Part shown: piece by piece, positions 52,445 to 62,727 of the stretch
Layout of the letters: the number at the start of each line of letters is the position of its first letter
How positions within the stretch are numbered: the first letter of the stretch is position 1
Origin: Methylobacterium aquaticum
Lineage (GTDB): Bacteria > Pseudomonadota > Alphaproteobacteria > Rhizobiales > Beijerinckiaceae
Assembly: GCF_016804325.1 (NCBI RefSeq)
Contig: NZ_CP043627.1
Coordinates: 1,126,001-1,190,000, forward strand
Reading direction: 5' to 3'
Length of the DNA stretch: 64,000 nt
Position numbers and translations under genes: made by a program
Notes under the pieces: generated by a model
What the model saw: the letters and a program-made list of their open reading frames with translations, nothing else
Databases searched by the model: none
What the model was told of the DNA's origin: nothing

Positions 52445-53439
52445 ACGCTTCGCTGACCGGCGCCGCCCTCCAGGCCTCGATCCTGCGGGCCGAGGCCGCC
52501 ATCCCGCCGGACCCGGTGCCGACCACCGCGACCCGCGAAACGCAGATCATCGCGATCTACGGCAAGGGCGGCATCGGCAAGAGCTTCACGCTCGCCAACC
52601 TGTCCTACACGCTGGCGCAGCAGGGCAAGCGGGTGCTGCTGATCGGCTGCGACCCGAAGAGCGACACGACCTCGCTGCTCTTCGGCGGCCGGGCCTGCCC
52701 GACGATCATCGAGACCTCGACCAAGCGCAAGCTCGCCGGCGAATCGGTCGAGATCGGCGACGTCTGCTTCAAGCGCGACGGCGTGTTCGCGATGGAGCTC
52801 GGCGGACCGGAAGTCGGCCGCGGCTGTGGCGGGCGCGGCATCATCCACGGCTTCGAGCTGCTCGAAAAGCTCGGCTTCCACGAATGGGGCTTCGACTACG
52901 TCCTGCTCGACTTTTTGGGCGACGTGGTCTGCGGCGGCTTCGGCCTGCCGATCGCCCGCGACATGTGCCAGAAGGTCATCGTCGTCGGCTCGAACGACCT
53001 GCAATCGCTCTACGTCGCCAACAACGTCTGCTCGGCGGTGGAGTATTTCCGCAAGCTCGGCGGCAATGTCGGCGTCGGCGGCCTCGTGATCAACAAGGAT
53101 GACGGCACCGGCGAGGCGCAGGCCTTCGCCGAGGCCGCCGGCATCCCGATCCTCGCTTCGATTCCCGCGGACGACGACATCCGCAAGAAGAGCGCGAATT
53201 ACGAGATCATCGGCCGGCCGGACGGGCGCTGGGGACCGCTCTTTGCCGAACTCGCCGACAATATCGGCACCGCCCTGCCGCACCGGCCGACGCCGCTCAG
53301 CCAGGACCAGCTGCTGGGCCTGTTCAAGGGCGAGGCGGTCGGGCGCGGCGTCGTCCTCGATCCGGCGAGCGACGCCGACATGCGCGGCCGGGCCGTCGCG
53401 CGGAAACCCTCCCTCGAAGTCGTCTACGAGGCGGTCTGA
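52441..53439 (+). CDS. bchX: Chlorophyllide a reductase iron protein BchX
   Basis: NifH-like, ATP-dependent electron donor of chlorophyllide a oxidoreductase (COR), 332 aa. P-loop is IAIYGKGGIGKSFTLANL, switch region IGCDPKSDTTSLLF, and the two cysteines that coordinate the intersubunit [4Fe-4S] cluster are in GRGCGGRG and FLGDVVCGGFGLP. The homodimer donates electrons to BchYZ. The 52441 start (MNASLTGAA) matches BchX length; an upstream start would overlap bchC. Confidence 0.96.
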   Translation: MNASLTGAALQASILRAEAAIPPDPVPTTATRETQIIAIYGKGGIGKSFTLANLSYTLAQQGKRVLLIGCDPKSDTTSLLFGGRACPTIIETSTKRKLAGESVEIGDVCFKRDGVFAMELGGPEVGRGCGGRGIIHGFELLEKLGFHEWGFDYVLLDFLGDVVCGGFGLPIARDMCQKVIVVGSNDLQSLYVANNVCSAVEYFRKLGGNVGVGGLVINKDDGTGEAQAFAEAAGIPILASIPADDDIRKKSANYEIIGRPDGRWGPLFAELADNIGTALPHRPTPLSQDQLLGLFKGEAVGRGVVLDPASDADMRGRAVARKPSLEVVYEAV

Positions 53440-53441
53440 CC

Positions 53442-54974
53442 ATGGGCGCCTCCCTCGACCTCGCGGCGCTGCGCGCCCGAAAGCCCGTCGATGCCCCGAT
53501 CAACCTGAAAGCGACGCGCCAGGACGGTCTCGGCTGCCATTCCGGCAAGGAGACGATGGCCCGAGCGGCGCAAGCCGCCGGCATGGGCGAGACGATGGAC
53601 GCGTTGAGGCGCGACTACCCGACCGGCCCGCACGACCAGCCGCAGAGCATGTGCCCGGCCTTCGGGTCGCTGCGGGTGGGCCTCAGGATGCGCCGCACCG
53701 CCACGATCCTGTCGGGCTCGGCCTGCTGCGTCTACGGCCTCACCTTCACCTCGCATTTCTACGGCGCCCGGCGGACCGTCGGCTACGTGCCGTTCAATTC
53801 CGAGACCCTGGTCACCGGCAAGCTGTTCGAGGACATCCGCGACGCGGTGCGCGAGACCGCCGATCCGGCGCTCCACGACGCCGTCGTGGTCATCAACCTC
53901 TGCGTTCCGACGGCCTCCGGCGTGCCGCTGCGGCTGCTGCCGCGGGAGATCGACGGGGTGCGGATCATCGGCATCGACGTTCCGGGCTTCGGCGTGCCGA
54001 CCCATGCCGAGGCCAAGGACGTGCTCGCCGGCGCCATGCTGAAGGTCGCACGCGGTGAGGCGGAGCACGGCCCCGTCGCCGCCCCGCGCCAGCCCCGGGA
54101 CGGGCGCCCGACGATCGCGCTCTTGGGCGAGATGTTCCCGGCCGATCCGATGCAGATCGGGGCGCTGCTCGATCCGCTGGGCCTGAGCGCCGGCCCGGTC
54201 GTGCCGACGCGGGAATGGCGGGAATTGTACGCGGCGCTCGACTGCACGGCGGTCGCGGCGATCCACCCGTTCTACATCGCGTCCTTGCGCGAGTTCGAAG
54301 CGGCGGGCCGCCCGGCGGTCGCCTCCGCGCCGGTCGGCCATGACGGCACCGCCGCCTGGCTCGACGCGATCGGAGAGACCTGCGGCGTCTCCCCCGCGAT
54401 GGTCGCGGCGGCCAAGAACCGGTTCCTGCCGGCGATCCGCGGCGCGCTCTCCGCCAACCCGATCCGCGGCCGGATCACGCTCACCGGCTACGAGGGCTCT
54501 GAGCTGCTGGTCGCCCGCCTCCTCGTCGAGAGCGGTGCCGAGGTGCCTTACGTCGGTACCGCCTGCCCGCGCACCAAGCACTCGGAGGCCGACCGCGACT
54601 GGCTCGAGGCCCATGGCTCGCGGGTGCAGTTCCGCGCCTCCCTGGAGCAGGATCTCGCGGCGGTCGAGGAATTCGGGCCCGACCTCGCCATCGGCACGAC
54701 GCCGGTGGTGCAGAAGGCCAAGGAGCGGGCGATTCCCGCGCTCTACTTCACCAACCTGATCTCGGCCCGCCCGCTGATGGGCGTCGCAGGCGCCGGCTCG
54801 CTGGCGCAAGTGATCAACGGCGCCATGGCGCAACGCGACCGGTTCGACGCCATGCGGTCGTTCTTCGCCGGGGTCGGCACCGGCCATGCCGCCGGGATCT
54901 GGGAGGACGTGCCGAAGAAGCGCGCCGCGGTGAAGCGTGCGGCGCCCGAGAAGCCGGTCGGGGAGATGGCCTGA
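53442..54974 (+). CDS. bchY: Chlorophyllide a reductase subunit BchY
   Basis: NifD-like subunit of COR, 510 aa. It has [16 protein letters not shown] and [17 protein letters not shown], with the [30 protein letters not shown] stretch (conserved Cys for the catalytic [4Fe-4S] cluster), and the later [20 protein letters not shown]. Together with BchZ it reduces the C7=C8 bond of chlorophyllide a. It starts 2 nt after bchX, and its TGA shares one base with the bchZ ATG. Confidence 0.95.
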   Translation: MGASLDLAALRARKPVDAPINLKATRQDGLGCHSGKETMARAAQAAGMGETMDALRRDYPTGPHDQPQSMCPAFGSLRVGLRMRRTATILSGSACCVYGLTFTSHFYGARRTVGYVPFNSETLVTGKLFEDIRDAVRETADPALHDAVVVINLCVPTASGVPLRLLPREIDGVRIIGIDVPGFGVPTHAEAKDVLAGAMLKVARGEAEHGPVAAPRQPRDGRPTIALLGEMFPADPMQIGALLDPLGLSAGPVVPTREWRELYAALDCTAVAAIHPFYIASLREFEAAGRPAVASAPVGHDGTAAWLDAIGETCGVSPAMVAAAKNRFLPAIRGALSANPIRGRITLTGYEGSELLVARLLVESGAEVPYVGTACPRTKHSEADRDWLEAHGSRVQFRASLEQDLAAVEEFGPDLAIGTTPVVQKAKERAIPALYFTNLISARPLMGVAGAGSLAQVINGAMAQRDRFDAMRSFFAGVGTGHAAGIWEDVPKKRAAVKRAAPEKPVGEMA

Positions 54975-56433
54975 TGCTCGTCCTCGATCACGACCGCGCC
55001 GGCGGCTATTGGGGCGCCGTCTACGTCTTCACCGCGGTGAAGGGCCTCCAGGTGGTCATCGACGGCCCGGTGGGCTGCGAGAACCTGCCGGTCACCTCGG
55101 TGCTGCACTACACCGACGCGCTGCCGCCGCACGAATTGCCGATCGTCGTCACGGGGCTCGCCGAGGAAGAACTCGGCCGCCACGGCACCGAGGGCGCGAT
55201 GCGCCGCGCCCACGCGACCCTCGATCCGAAGGAGCCGAGCGTCGTCGTCACCGGCTCGATCGCCGAGATGATCGGCGGCGGTGTCACGCCCGAGGGCACC
55301 AACCTCCAGCGCTTCCTGCCCCGCACCATCGACGAGGACCAGTGGCAATCCGCCGACCGGGCCCTGTCCTGGCTCTGGGCCGAGTACGGCGCCAAGAAAG
55401 CCGCGAAGAAGGGCATGATCCCGCCCCGGCCGGAGCGGGCGCCGGGGGTGAAACCCCGCGTCAACCTGATCGGCCCGGCCTACGGCACCTTCAACATGCC
55501 CTCCGACCTTGCCGAGATCCGGCGCCTCGTCGAGGGCATCGGGGCCGAGGTGAACCTGGTCTTTCCGCTGGGCAGCCACCTCGCCGACATCCCGCGCCTC
55601 GTCGAGGCCGACGCCAATATCTGCCTCTACCGCGAATTCGGGCGGCTGCTCTGCGAAGCCCTCGATCGGCCCTACCTCCAGGCGCCGATCGGCGTCCACA
55701 GCACCACCAAGTTCCTGCGGGCGCTCGGAGAGATCCTGGGCGTCGATCCCGAGCCGTTCATCGAGCGGGAGAAGCACACGACCCTGAAGCCCCTGTGGGA
55801 CCTCTGGCGCTCGGTGACGCAGGACTTCTTCGCCTCGGCGAGCTTCGGCGTGGTGGCGACCGACACCTACGCTCGCGGCCTGCGAAACTTCCTCGAAGAC
55901 GAGATGGGCCTGCCCTGCCGGTTCGCGTTCTCGCGAAAGGCCGGCGCCAAGCCCGACAACGCGGCGGTCCGGCAGGCCATCCGCGAGACGCCGCCGCTGG
56001 TGCTGTTCGGCTCCTACAACGAGCGCCTCTATCTCGCCGAGAGCGGGGGAGGGCGGTGTTCATCCCGGCCTCGTTCCCCGGGGCCGTGGTCCGGCGCCAT
56101 ACCGGCACGCCGTTCATGGGCTATTCCGGCGCGACCTACCTGGTCCAGGAAGTCTGCAACGCGCTGTTCGACGCGCTCTTCCACATCCTGCCGCTGTCGC
56201 GGGACATGGACGCCGTCGAGGCGACGCCGGCCCGCACGCACCGCGCCCTGCCCTGGGACGACGAGGCCCGCGAGCGCCTCGACGCCTCGGTGGAGGAGAG
56301 CCCGGTCCTGGTGCGGATCTCCTTCGCCAAGCGCCTGCGCGACGCCGCCGAGCGCGAGGCCGCGCGCGCCGGGTCCGACAGCGTGACCGGCATGTGCGTC
56401 GAGCGCGCCCGCATCGCCCTCGCGGCGGCCTGA
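54974..56433 (+). CDS. bchZ: Chlorophyllide a reductase subunit BchZ, frameshifted
   Basis: NifK-like subunit of COR, about 486 aa when repaired. N-terminal sequence [53 protein letters not shown] (in segments) is diagnostic, with [14 protein letters not shown] and [24 protein letters not shown] stretches further on. The break is at a G5 run (56045-56049): one more G gives [35 protein letters not shown]. The last part ([25 protein letters not shown]) is normal BchZ. As written, the C-terminal 130 residues would be lost. Confidence 0.93.
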
Positions 56434-56522
56434 CGCCGAAGCTTTTCCGGCGCGGCCCCCGCCGCGCCGGCCACGGAAGACGCCGCGCGAATCCCCGCGG
56501 GCCAGGGAGGAGATCAGCGATC

Positions 56523-56738
56523 ATGAGAGCCGGAACCATGTCCCGTTCGTTCTTCACGGTGTCGCGGTCCCGTTCGGAGGCAGTCCAGTTCAGGGCCTTC
56601 CTGGCGGCGACCTACCCGGTCTTCCTGGCCGCCGCCCTGGTGCAGCGCCTGCGCCCCGCCGCCGGGCCCCGCCGCTCGGTCTTCGTCGAGGCGCGGGCGA
56701 TGGCGCTCTCGGCGATTCCCTTCGCCTTCATGGGATGA
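56523..56738 (+). CDS. pufQ: PufQ-position small membrane protein
   Basis: 71-aa product with two short hydrophobic stretches ([18 protein letters not shown] and [12 protein letters not shown]) separated by a basic region (RPAAGPRRS). A strong Shine-Dalgarno (GGGAGGAG) lies about 9 nt upstream of the ATG. It occupies the position of pufQ, between bchZ and pufB, and pufQ products are of this size and hydrophobicity. I do not recognise a PufQ signature with certainty, so the name rests mostly on position. In Rhodobacter, PufQ affects bacteriochlorophyll delivery to the photosystem. Confidence 0.6.
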   Translation: MRAGTMSRSFFTVSRSRSEAVQFRAFLAATYPVFLAAALVQRLRPAAGPRRSVFVEARAMALSAIPFAFMG

Positions 56739-56889
56739 GGTCCCGTCCGGGGTGAGGCGCCCCGGGCTGCCCGCCCGTCGAATCCGAGTTTCCGCCGCCA
56801 TCCCCCGCGGCGGAGAGACCGCCCGTCCGTCACGGCCGGGCAAAGCCGCGCGGGAGCCCCCGCGCGGATCCGCATCCGGAGGTTCGGCA

Positions 56890-57120
56890 ATGGCCAACGG
56901 CATGGACAAACCCAGCGTACTGTCAGGACTCACCGAAGAGGAGGCGAAGGAATTCCACGGGATCTTCGTCACCAGCTTCATCATCTTCACGGCGATCGCG
57001 GTCGTCGCGCACTTCCTCGTCTGGCTGTGGCGGCCCTGGCTGCCCGGGCCCAACGGCTACTCGGCGCTGGAAAGCAGCGTGAAGGTCGCCGCCACCAGCA
57101 TCATGCCCTTCTTCTCGTAG
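56890..57120 (+). CDS. pufB: Light-harvesting 1 beta chain PufB
   Basis: 76-aa LH1 beta polypeptide. It has the acidic N-terminus typical of beta chains ([19 protein letters not shown]), one membrane helix ([20 protein letters not shown]) with the bacteriochlorophyll-ligating His in VVAHFLVW and the conserved WRPWLPG. The C-terminal extension ([22 protein letters not shown]) is longer than in Rhodobacter. GGAGG is 9 nt before the ATG at 56890; frame upstream of that is not family-like. Confidence 0.95.
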   Translation: MANGMDKPSVLSGLTEEEAKEFHGIFVTSFIIFTAIAVVAHFLVWLWRPWLPGPNGYSALESSVKVAATSIMPFFS

Positions 57121-57136
57121 GCAAGGAGTGATCGCC

Positions 57137-57316
57137 ATGCACAAGGTCTGGCTTCTCTTCGATCCGCGCCGCACGCTCGTCGCGCTCTTCACCTTCCTGT
57201 TCGTCCTCGCGCTGCTGATCCACTTCATCCTGCTCAGCACCAACCGGTTCAACTGGCTGGAGGGCCCGGCGGCGAAGCGGGCGGAGATCGCGCAGACCCA
57301 CGTCCTGCCGACCTGA
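57137..57316 (+). CDS. pufA: Light-harvesting 1 alpha chain PufA
   Basis: 59-aa LH1 alpha polypeptide: [20 protein letters not shown] opens the sequence, followed by a single membrane helix with the pigment-binding His in [16 protein letters not shown]. Starts 17 nt after pufB, with AAGGAG upstream of the ATG at 57137. With PufB it forms the LH1 ring around the reaction centre. Confidence 0.95.
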   Translation: MHKVWLLFDPRRTLVALFTFLFVLALLIHFILLSTNRFNWLEGPAAKRAEIAQTHVLPT

Positions 57317-57423
57317 ACCGGCCGGCGGACCGGGCGCCCCGCACGGGAGTGCCCTCGCACCGCGGACGGGCGTCGAGCCCGCCCGCGGCCACCACGCTTT
57401 CGCGGACGGGGAGGGCCGCGCCC

Positions 57424-58247
57424 ATGGCCATGCTGAACTTCGAGCGCAAATACCGGGTCCGCGGCGGCACTCTGCTCGGCGGCGACCTGTTCGATTTCTG
57501 GGTCGGGCCGTTCTATGTCGGCTTCTTCGGCGTGCTGGGGCTGTTCTTCACCCTGCTCGGCACCGGCCTGATCGTCTGGGGCGCAGCTTTGGGCCCGACC
57601 TGGAACGTCTGGCAGATCAACATCGCGCCGCCCGACCTCAAATACGGGCTGGCGCTGGCGCCCTTACGCGAAGGCGGCCTGTGGCAGATCATCACCTTCT
57701 GCGCCGTCGGGTCGTTCTCCTGCTGGGCCCTGCGCGAGGTCGAGATCTGCCGCAAGCTCGGCATGGGCTACCACGTGCCCTTCGCCTTCTCGGTCGCGAT
57801 CTTCGCCTACGTCACCCTGGTGGTGGTCCGCCCGTTCCTGATGGGCGCCTGGGGCCATGGCTTCCCGTACGGGATCCTCAGCCACCTCGATTGGGTGTCG
57901 AACGTCGGCTACCAGTATCTGCACTTCCACTACAATCCGGCGCACATGCTCGGCGTGACGTTCTTCTTCACGACGACCTTCGCGTTGTCGCTGCACGGCT
58001 CGCTGATCCTGTCCTCGACGAACCCGCCGAAGGGCGAGGTGGTCAAGACCCCGAGCACGAGGACACCTTCTTCCGCGACACGATCGGCTACTCGATCGGC
58101 ACGATCGGCATCCATCGCCTCGGCCTGTTCCTCGCCCTCTCGGCGGGGTTCTGGAGCGCCGTCTGCATCGTCATCAGCGGCCCGTTCTGGACCCGCGGCT
58201 GGCCCGAATGGTGGGGCTGGTGGCTGAGCCTGCCGATCTGGCGCTGA
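57424..58247 (+). CDS. pufL: Photosynthetic reaction centre L subunit PufL, frameshifted
   Basis: 274 aa once repaired, five TM helices, binding bacteriochlorophylls, bacteriopheophytin, QB and iron. Start [20 protein letters not shown] at 57424 fits the family. Further hallmarks: [63 protein letters not shown], and after the break [26 protein letters not shown] with the His ligands. The frame is lost at a C4 run (58049-58052); five C gives [10 protein letters not shown]. Without that base the last 60 residues, including the QB pocket, would be absent. Confidence 0.94.
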
Positions 58248-58298
58248 GTTCGTCCACCTGCGTTTCGAGACACCACCCTTCAGAAGGCATCCGCCGCC

Positions 58299-59279
58299 AT
58301 GGGGTATTACCAGAACATCTACACCCAGGTTCAGGTCCATCCGCTCCACCCGGAGGCCGGGGTCGAGATTCCGGAGATCGAGAACCGCGCCGGGCAGGGC
58401 GGCTTCAGCTACCTCGCCGGCCTCGTCGGCAACGCCCAGATCGGCCCGATCTATCTCGGCACCCTCGGTACGATGTCGCTCGCCTGCGGCTTCATCGCCA
58501 TCGAGATCATCGGGTTGAACATGTGGGCCTCGGTGAACTGGGACCCGGTCCAGTTCATCCGCCAGCTGCCCTGGCTCGCCCTCGAGCCGCCCCGACCGGA
58601 ATACGGGCTCACGATCCTGCCGCCGCTCGCCGAGGGCGGCTGGTGGCTGATCGCCGGCTTCTTCCTCACCGCGTCGATCCTGCTGTGGTGGGTCCGGCTG
58701 TTCCGCCGCGCCCAGGCGCTCGGCATGGGCTACCACGTGCCCTGGGCCTTCGCCTCGGCGATCTGGCTCTACCTGGTGCTCGGCTTCATCCGGCCGATCC
58801 TGATGGGAAGCTGGAGCGAGGCGGTGCCGTTCGGCATCTTCCCCCACCTCGACTGGACCGCGGCGTTCTCGCTGCGCTACGGCAACCTCTTCTACAACCC
58901 GTTCCACATGCTCTCGATCGTCTTCCTGTACGGATCGACGATGCTGTTTGCCATGCACGGTGCCACCATCCTGGCGGTGAGCCGCTACGGCGGCGAGCGT
59001 GAGATCGAGCAGATCGTCGATCGCGGCACCGCGACCGAGCGCGCCGCCCTGTTCTGGCGCTGGACCATGGGCTTCAACGCCACGATGGAATCGGTCCATC
59101 GCTGGCTGTGGTGGTTCGCCTTCCTCACCACGCTCACCGGCGGCATCGGCATCCTGCTCACCGGCACGGTGGTCGACAACTGGTACCTCTGGGCGGTCAA
59201 GCACGGCGTCGCGCCGCATTACCCGCAGATCTACGGCCCGGTGGTGGATCCGCTCGCCAACCCGGGAGGCACGCCATGA
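58299..59279 (+). CDS. pufM: Photosynthetic reaction centre M subunit PufM
   Basis: 326 aa, intact. N-terminus [19 protein letters not shown] helices typical of [48 protein letters not shown] and [27 protein letters not shown] (with ligands His for iron and pigments). Ends [21 protein letters not shown], an M extension usual when PufC is present. Its stop overlaps the pufC ATG by 4 nt. Confidence 0.97.
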   Translation: MGYYQNIYTQVQVHPLHPEAGVEIPEIENRAGQGGFSYLAGLVGNAQIGPIYLGTLGTMSLACGFIAIEIIGLNMWASVNWDPVQFIRQLPWLALEPPRPEYGLTILPPLAEGGWWLIAGFFLTASILLWWVRLFRRAQALGMGYHVPWAFASAIWLYLVLGFIRPILMGSWSEAVPFGIFPHLDWTAAFSLRYGNLFYNPFHMLSIVFLYGSTMLFAMHGATILAVSRYGGEREIEQIVDRGTATERAALFWRWTMGFNATMESVHRWLWWFAFLTTLTGGIGILLTGTVVDNWYLWAVKHGVAPHYPQIYGPVVDPLANPGGTP

Positions 59280-60321
59280 AGCTCGCGCTCCAAATCCTCG
59301 GCGTCGTGGTGGCGGTGCTGCTCACCGGCGCGATGTTCGGCACCGCGGGCTGGACCCGGCCCCCGGTCCGCTCCGAGCAGACCGGATTCCGCGGCACCGG
59401 CATGGTGCAGGTGCAGAATCCCCGCACCCTCGCGGTCAAGCTCGACGAGAACGCCGCCCCGGCACCCCAGGACCCCGTCCCACCCGGCGGCGAACTCGCC
59501 ACGCAGACCTACCAGAACGTCAAGGTGCTCACCGACCTCTCGACCGACCAGTTCAACCGCGTGATGGTCTCGATCACCGAGTGGGTCGCTCCGAGCAGGG
59601 CTGCGCCTATTGCCACAACGTCGAGAACATGGCCGACGACAGCGTCTACGCGAAGACCGTGGCGCGCTCGATGCTCCGGATGGTCCGGCACATCAACGCC
59701 GACTGGAAGAACCACGTCGGCGAGACCGGCGTGACCTGCTACACCTGCCACCGCGGCAACCCGGTGCCGAAGGCGGTCTGGCACGACAATCCCGGGCCGC
59801 CCCACGCGCAGGGCTTCGCCGCCCGGGCCAACGGCCAGAACCACCCGGCGCCCGAGGCCGGCCTGTCCTCGCTCAACCTCGATCCGTACCAGGGCCTGCT
59901 CGACGATGCGGCCATCGACCAGAACGCCATCCGGGTCGCTGCGACGACGGCCCTGCCCACCAGCCCGTCGAAGCCGCTCCAGACCACGGAGAAGACCTAC
60001 GCCCTGATGATCCACATGGCGGAGGGATTGGGCGTCAACTGCACCTACTGCCACAACAGCCGCGCCTTCTCGTCCTGGGAGGAGAGCACCCCGAAGCGCG
60101 TCACCGCCTGGCACGGCATCCGGATGGTGCGCGACATCAACGGCAACTTCATCACGCCCCTGACGCCCGTGCTGCCCGAGGCCCGGCTCGGGCCGGAGGG
60201 CGACCCGCCGAAGGCCAACTGCACCACCTGCCACCAGGGCTTGCCCAAGCCCCTCAACGGCGCCCAGATGCTCAAGGATTATCCCGAGCTCGCCGGAACG
60301 CCGATGCCGGCAGCGAAGTAG
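59276..60321 (+). CDS. pufC: Photosynthetic reaction centre tetraheme cytochrome PufC, frameshifted
   Basis: Periplasmic, membrane-attached tetraheme cytochrome that re-reduces the reaction centre. N-terminal membrane anchor [20 protein letters not shown]. Four heme motifs are present: CAYCH, CYTCH, CTYCH and CTTCH, with a Met ligand for several ([19 protein letters not shown]). The frame is lost at about 59591-59592: one base added gives [19 protein letters not shown], the expected sequence. Repaired length is about 348 aa. It is the last gene of the puf operon and is followed by a terminator. Confidence 0.93.
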
Positions 60322-60349
60322 GGGCTATCGATCGGGATCGCACGACGAG

Positions 60350-60380
60350 GCCCCGGTTTCGCAAGGAACCGGGGCTCTTT
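60350..60380 (+). terminator. Rho-independent terminator after pufC
   Basis: Inverted repeat GCCCCGGTT / AACCGGGGC with an 8-base loop, followed by TCTTT, 29 nt after the pufC stop. It ends the puf operon. The next 219 bases to 60599 hold no gene that I can support. Confidence 0.75.
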
Positions 60381-60599
60381 CACGTTCACATGACCGATGA
60401 CGCACAATCGATTGCCTGCGATCGAAGCGTAACGTCGCTGTCCCGGCTCGATCATCGACTTCTGGTCATCTCATGACGATTTGCCGCATCGGCGGAATCA
60501 GGGCCTCGCGGAGTTGGATCGATACGTGCGACGGCGGATGTCCGCCCGTGCGCCAGTCAACCACCGCCCGTCCCAGGGCGCATCCCGGAGGCAACGGCC

Positions 60600-60776
60600 A
60601 TGGGCGATTCCGGCCTGATCTACATGCTCGCCTTCACGACCTTCGCGCTGGTCATCCTGTTCCTGATCTGGCAGCGGATGCGCGTCCAGCGCGCCAAGGA
60701 GACCGGCGAGCGATCGAGCTTCACCGACCACCATGGCGGTGCGCCACGGCCGCATCAGGGGGTGGATCGGCCGTAA
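60600..60776 (+). CDS. Small single-pass membrane protein, hypothetical
   Basis: 58 aa, MGDSGLIYMLAFTTFALVIL followed by FLIWQRMRVQRAKETGERSS: one N-terminal TM helix (residues 6-24) and a basic, charged tail. A strong Shine-Dalgarno (GGAGG) lies 8 nt before the ATG. It lies 220 nt downstream of the puf terminator. I do not recognise a family. Its 3' half overlaps the C-terminal end of the antisense protein at 60721-61349, so one of the two ends is probably wrong, perhaps because of another missing base. Confidence 0.5.
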   Translation: MGDSGLIYMLAFTTFALVILFLIWQRMRVQRAKETGERSSFTDHHGGAPRPHQGVDRP

Positions 60777-61349
60777 GCCGGCCGTCGATCGTGTCGAGGG
60801 AAAGGTGCCCTGCAGGCCGAATCGGAACGCCGAGGTCCCGGTCTTTGACGTGACAGCGAGGTCGTGCAGGGTGCTGGATTTGATCGCCTCCGGCAGCGCG
60901 ACCTCGAACCTGTCGAGATCCGCCACGAAATCCCCGAGCACGATCGTGCCGCCGCCGAGGGTCGCGCCCGAGAAGCTCCAGCCCGCCTCTTGCCCGCGAT
61001 ACGAGATCCCCAGGTGGATGTCGGTCACGCGGAGCGGGCCGATGTCCCCGGCGTTCCCGGCCTCGATTTCGAAGCGGTCGTACGACGATGCCAGGCCGGC
61101 GACGAAGCCGAGAGGCTCGATCGTCAGCCCAGCGTCGGCGCGCCGATCGATCGACCGCAGGCTGAAGCGGTCGTTTTCCGCCATCATCCGATCCGTATCC
61201 GTCTCCGGCGTGGAGGCGACCGCGTCCAGGGGGATGACCTGCTCGATATCGCGGCGCCCGCGCAGCCGCTCGAAGAACTCCTCCACAACGACGAAGGTCG
61301 CGACCGCCCGGTCGCACTCTCCGCATCCCGGCGGCCCGGGTCTTGGCAC
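60721..61349 (-). CDS. Hypothetical protein, not recognised
   Basis: About 209 aa from a GTG at 61349. It contains GECDRAVATFVVVEEFFERL and ERL-type helical sequence near the start, then a beta-rich region with repeated Gly (VTDIHLGISYRGQEAGWSFSG, TLGGGTIVLGDF). No signal peptide or TM helix. Codon use is strongly GC3-rich, as in real genes here. The in-frame stop lies at 60498, but past about 60800 that frame is a shadow of the small plus-strand gene. A one-base shift near 60810 gives LSLDTIDGRLTADPPP and a stop at 60721, which I adopt as likely. Function unknown. Confidence 0.4.
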
Positions 61350-61401
61350 GAACAGGCCGAACCCCTTGCCATGCGAGGCCTAAGTCGAGTCTCGATGATA
61401 G

Positions 61402-61537
61402 TCAGACGGCGCTGACGGCAGCCAAGGTGAGGGCCGAGGCGACATTGCGGGCACTCTTGTCGTCGCGGGTGGCGATGTGGTGGGAGTCCGTCAGGCGGCA
61501 AATCAATGCCTCGACCCGCCAGCGGTCGCGATCTTGC
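61402..61537 (-). pseudogene. IS5-family transposase C-terminal remnant
   Basis: The last 45 codons of a transposase: QDRDRWRVEALICRLTDSHH and IATRDDKSARNVASALTLAA match the end of IS5-type transposases (consensus RWRVExxIxRLKxxRRIATRYDKxARN). The catalytic domain is missing upstream, so the element is dead. A C4 run at 61537-61540 separates it from an unrelated upstream frame. Confidence 0.7.
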
Positions 61538-61761
61538 CCCAACGCTCGTTGACGATCTCGAAGATGTCGCTCGCGTGAATGAAAATGGAATCCTGCGGGC
61601 CCACCGATCGCCACTTCAGGCTCATCGCGAGCATTTTCGTTCCATAATCATCCTTATGCGAATTTCCCCCATGGAGTGAGGCCTTTTCGCTCGGGCGACC
61701 ATAAGCAGTTCGGTTCAGTCCGGCGATCGGCGGGGCGAGCACTCGCCCCGCCACTTTCCCG

Positions 61762-62628
61762 CTATCCTAGAGCCTGGTTGGCCAGGGTGAAGACCCGGGC
61801 CGGGCCGATCCGGCGCGGCTGGCCCCGGGTCATCGTCACCGACACGTCGACATTGGCGAGGCCGCTTGCCTCCACGAACGCGACGAGCGGCCCGCTGCTC
61901 TCCGGCGTGTCGATGCGCAGGAACGCGCCGGCATGGGCCCGTACGTGCGGGCTGAGCAGCGCGACGGCGGCCTCGGCGTCCGGCGCAATAGTCGGGCCCG
62001 CGATGTGGCCGCGGCCGAAAGGCCGGCAGGTCGAGTATCCCGCGACGCGGCCTTCCACCTCCAGGACGACGGTGCGGCCCACCCCGCGCAGCGCGTCGAG
62101 CAGCCGGGACCGGTCGCCGCCGACCGCCTCGCAATCGAGCGCGGCGATGGCGGGCCAATCGGCTTCGGTCGCCGGGCGCACCCGCGGGTCGTCGATCGCG
62201 GCCGAGGCGGTGGCGATGCCCTGGAACTGCGTGTTGCTGCCGGTGACGCGAAAGCCCTCGGATTCGTAGAGGGGGCGGCCCGCCACCGTGGAGGTCAGCC
62301 GGATGGTGCGGTCGCCGGCGGCGGAGAACAGCGCCCGCATCAGCCGCCGGCCGGTCCCCTTGCCCTGCATCTGCGGCGAGACGATCACCATGCCGATGGT
62401 GGCGAGACCCTCGCCGAAGGGCCACCACATCGCCGAACCCATCACGCGGCCGGCCGCGTCGCAGGTCACCAGGCCGTGACCGACCTCGAGCATCATCCGC
62501 CAGTCCTCCGCCCGGTGCGGCCAGCGCGCCTCGACCGAGAGGCCGTGGGCCGCCTCGATGTCGGCGTCGGTCATCGGGCGGATCGTCGGGGCGGCATCGG
62601 CCGCGGCGGTCGGGGCTGCATGGGTCAT
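61762..62628 (-). CDS. GNAT family N-acetyltransferase (two-domain)
   Basis: 288 aa. N-terminal GNAT domain (residues about 15-140) with [16 protein letters not shown], acetyl-CoA-binding [17 protein letters not shown] (QxxGxG/A motif) and [14 protein letters not shown] second half (150-288) starts [16 protein letters not shown] and ends [28 protein letters not shown], like the C-terminal acetyltransferase-like domain of this family. Substrate unknown. Downstream of gabD and in the same direction. Confidence 0.85.
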   Translation of the reverse strand: MTHAAPTAAADAAPTIRPMTDADIEAAHGLSVEARWPHRAEDWRMMLEVGHGLVTCDAAGRVMGSAMWWPFGEGLATIGMVIVSPQMQGKGTGRRLMRALFSAAGDRTIRLTSTVAGRPLYESEGFRVTGSNTQFQGIATASAAIDDPRVRPATEADWPAIAALDCEAVGGDRSRLLDALRGVGRTVVLEVEGRVAGYSTCRPFGRGHIAGPTIAPDAEAAVALLSPHVRAHAGAFLRIDTPESSGPLVAFVEASGLANVDVSVTMTRGQPRRIGPARVFTLANQALG

Positions 62629-62664
62629 CGCGTCGGGTTTCCAGTCTGGGCAGGGATCGAAGGA

Positions 62665-62697
62665 GGCGCCCCGCCTCGCAGCGAGAGCCGGGGCGCC
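62665..62697 (-). terminator. Possible terminator after gabD
   Basis: 8-bp inverted repeat GGCGCCCC / GGGGCGCC, 33 bases in total, between the gabD stop (62728) and the GNAT start. No strong U-tract, so termination is uncertain. Confidence 0.4.
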
Positions 62698-62727
62698 GGA
62701 GGGAGGACGACGGTCAGAGACCGCCCA

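Noticed and set aside
56434..56522. Possible separate puf promoter before pufQ
   Set aside because: No -35/-10, PpsR or RegA-type motif could be recognised in this short GC-rich gap.
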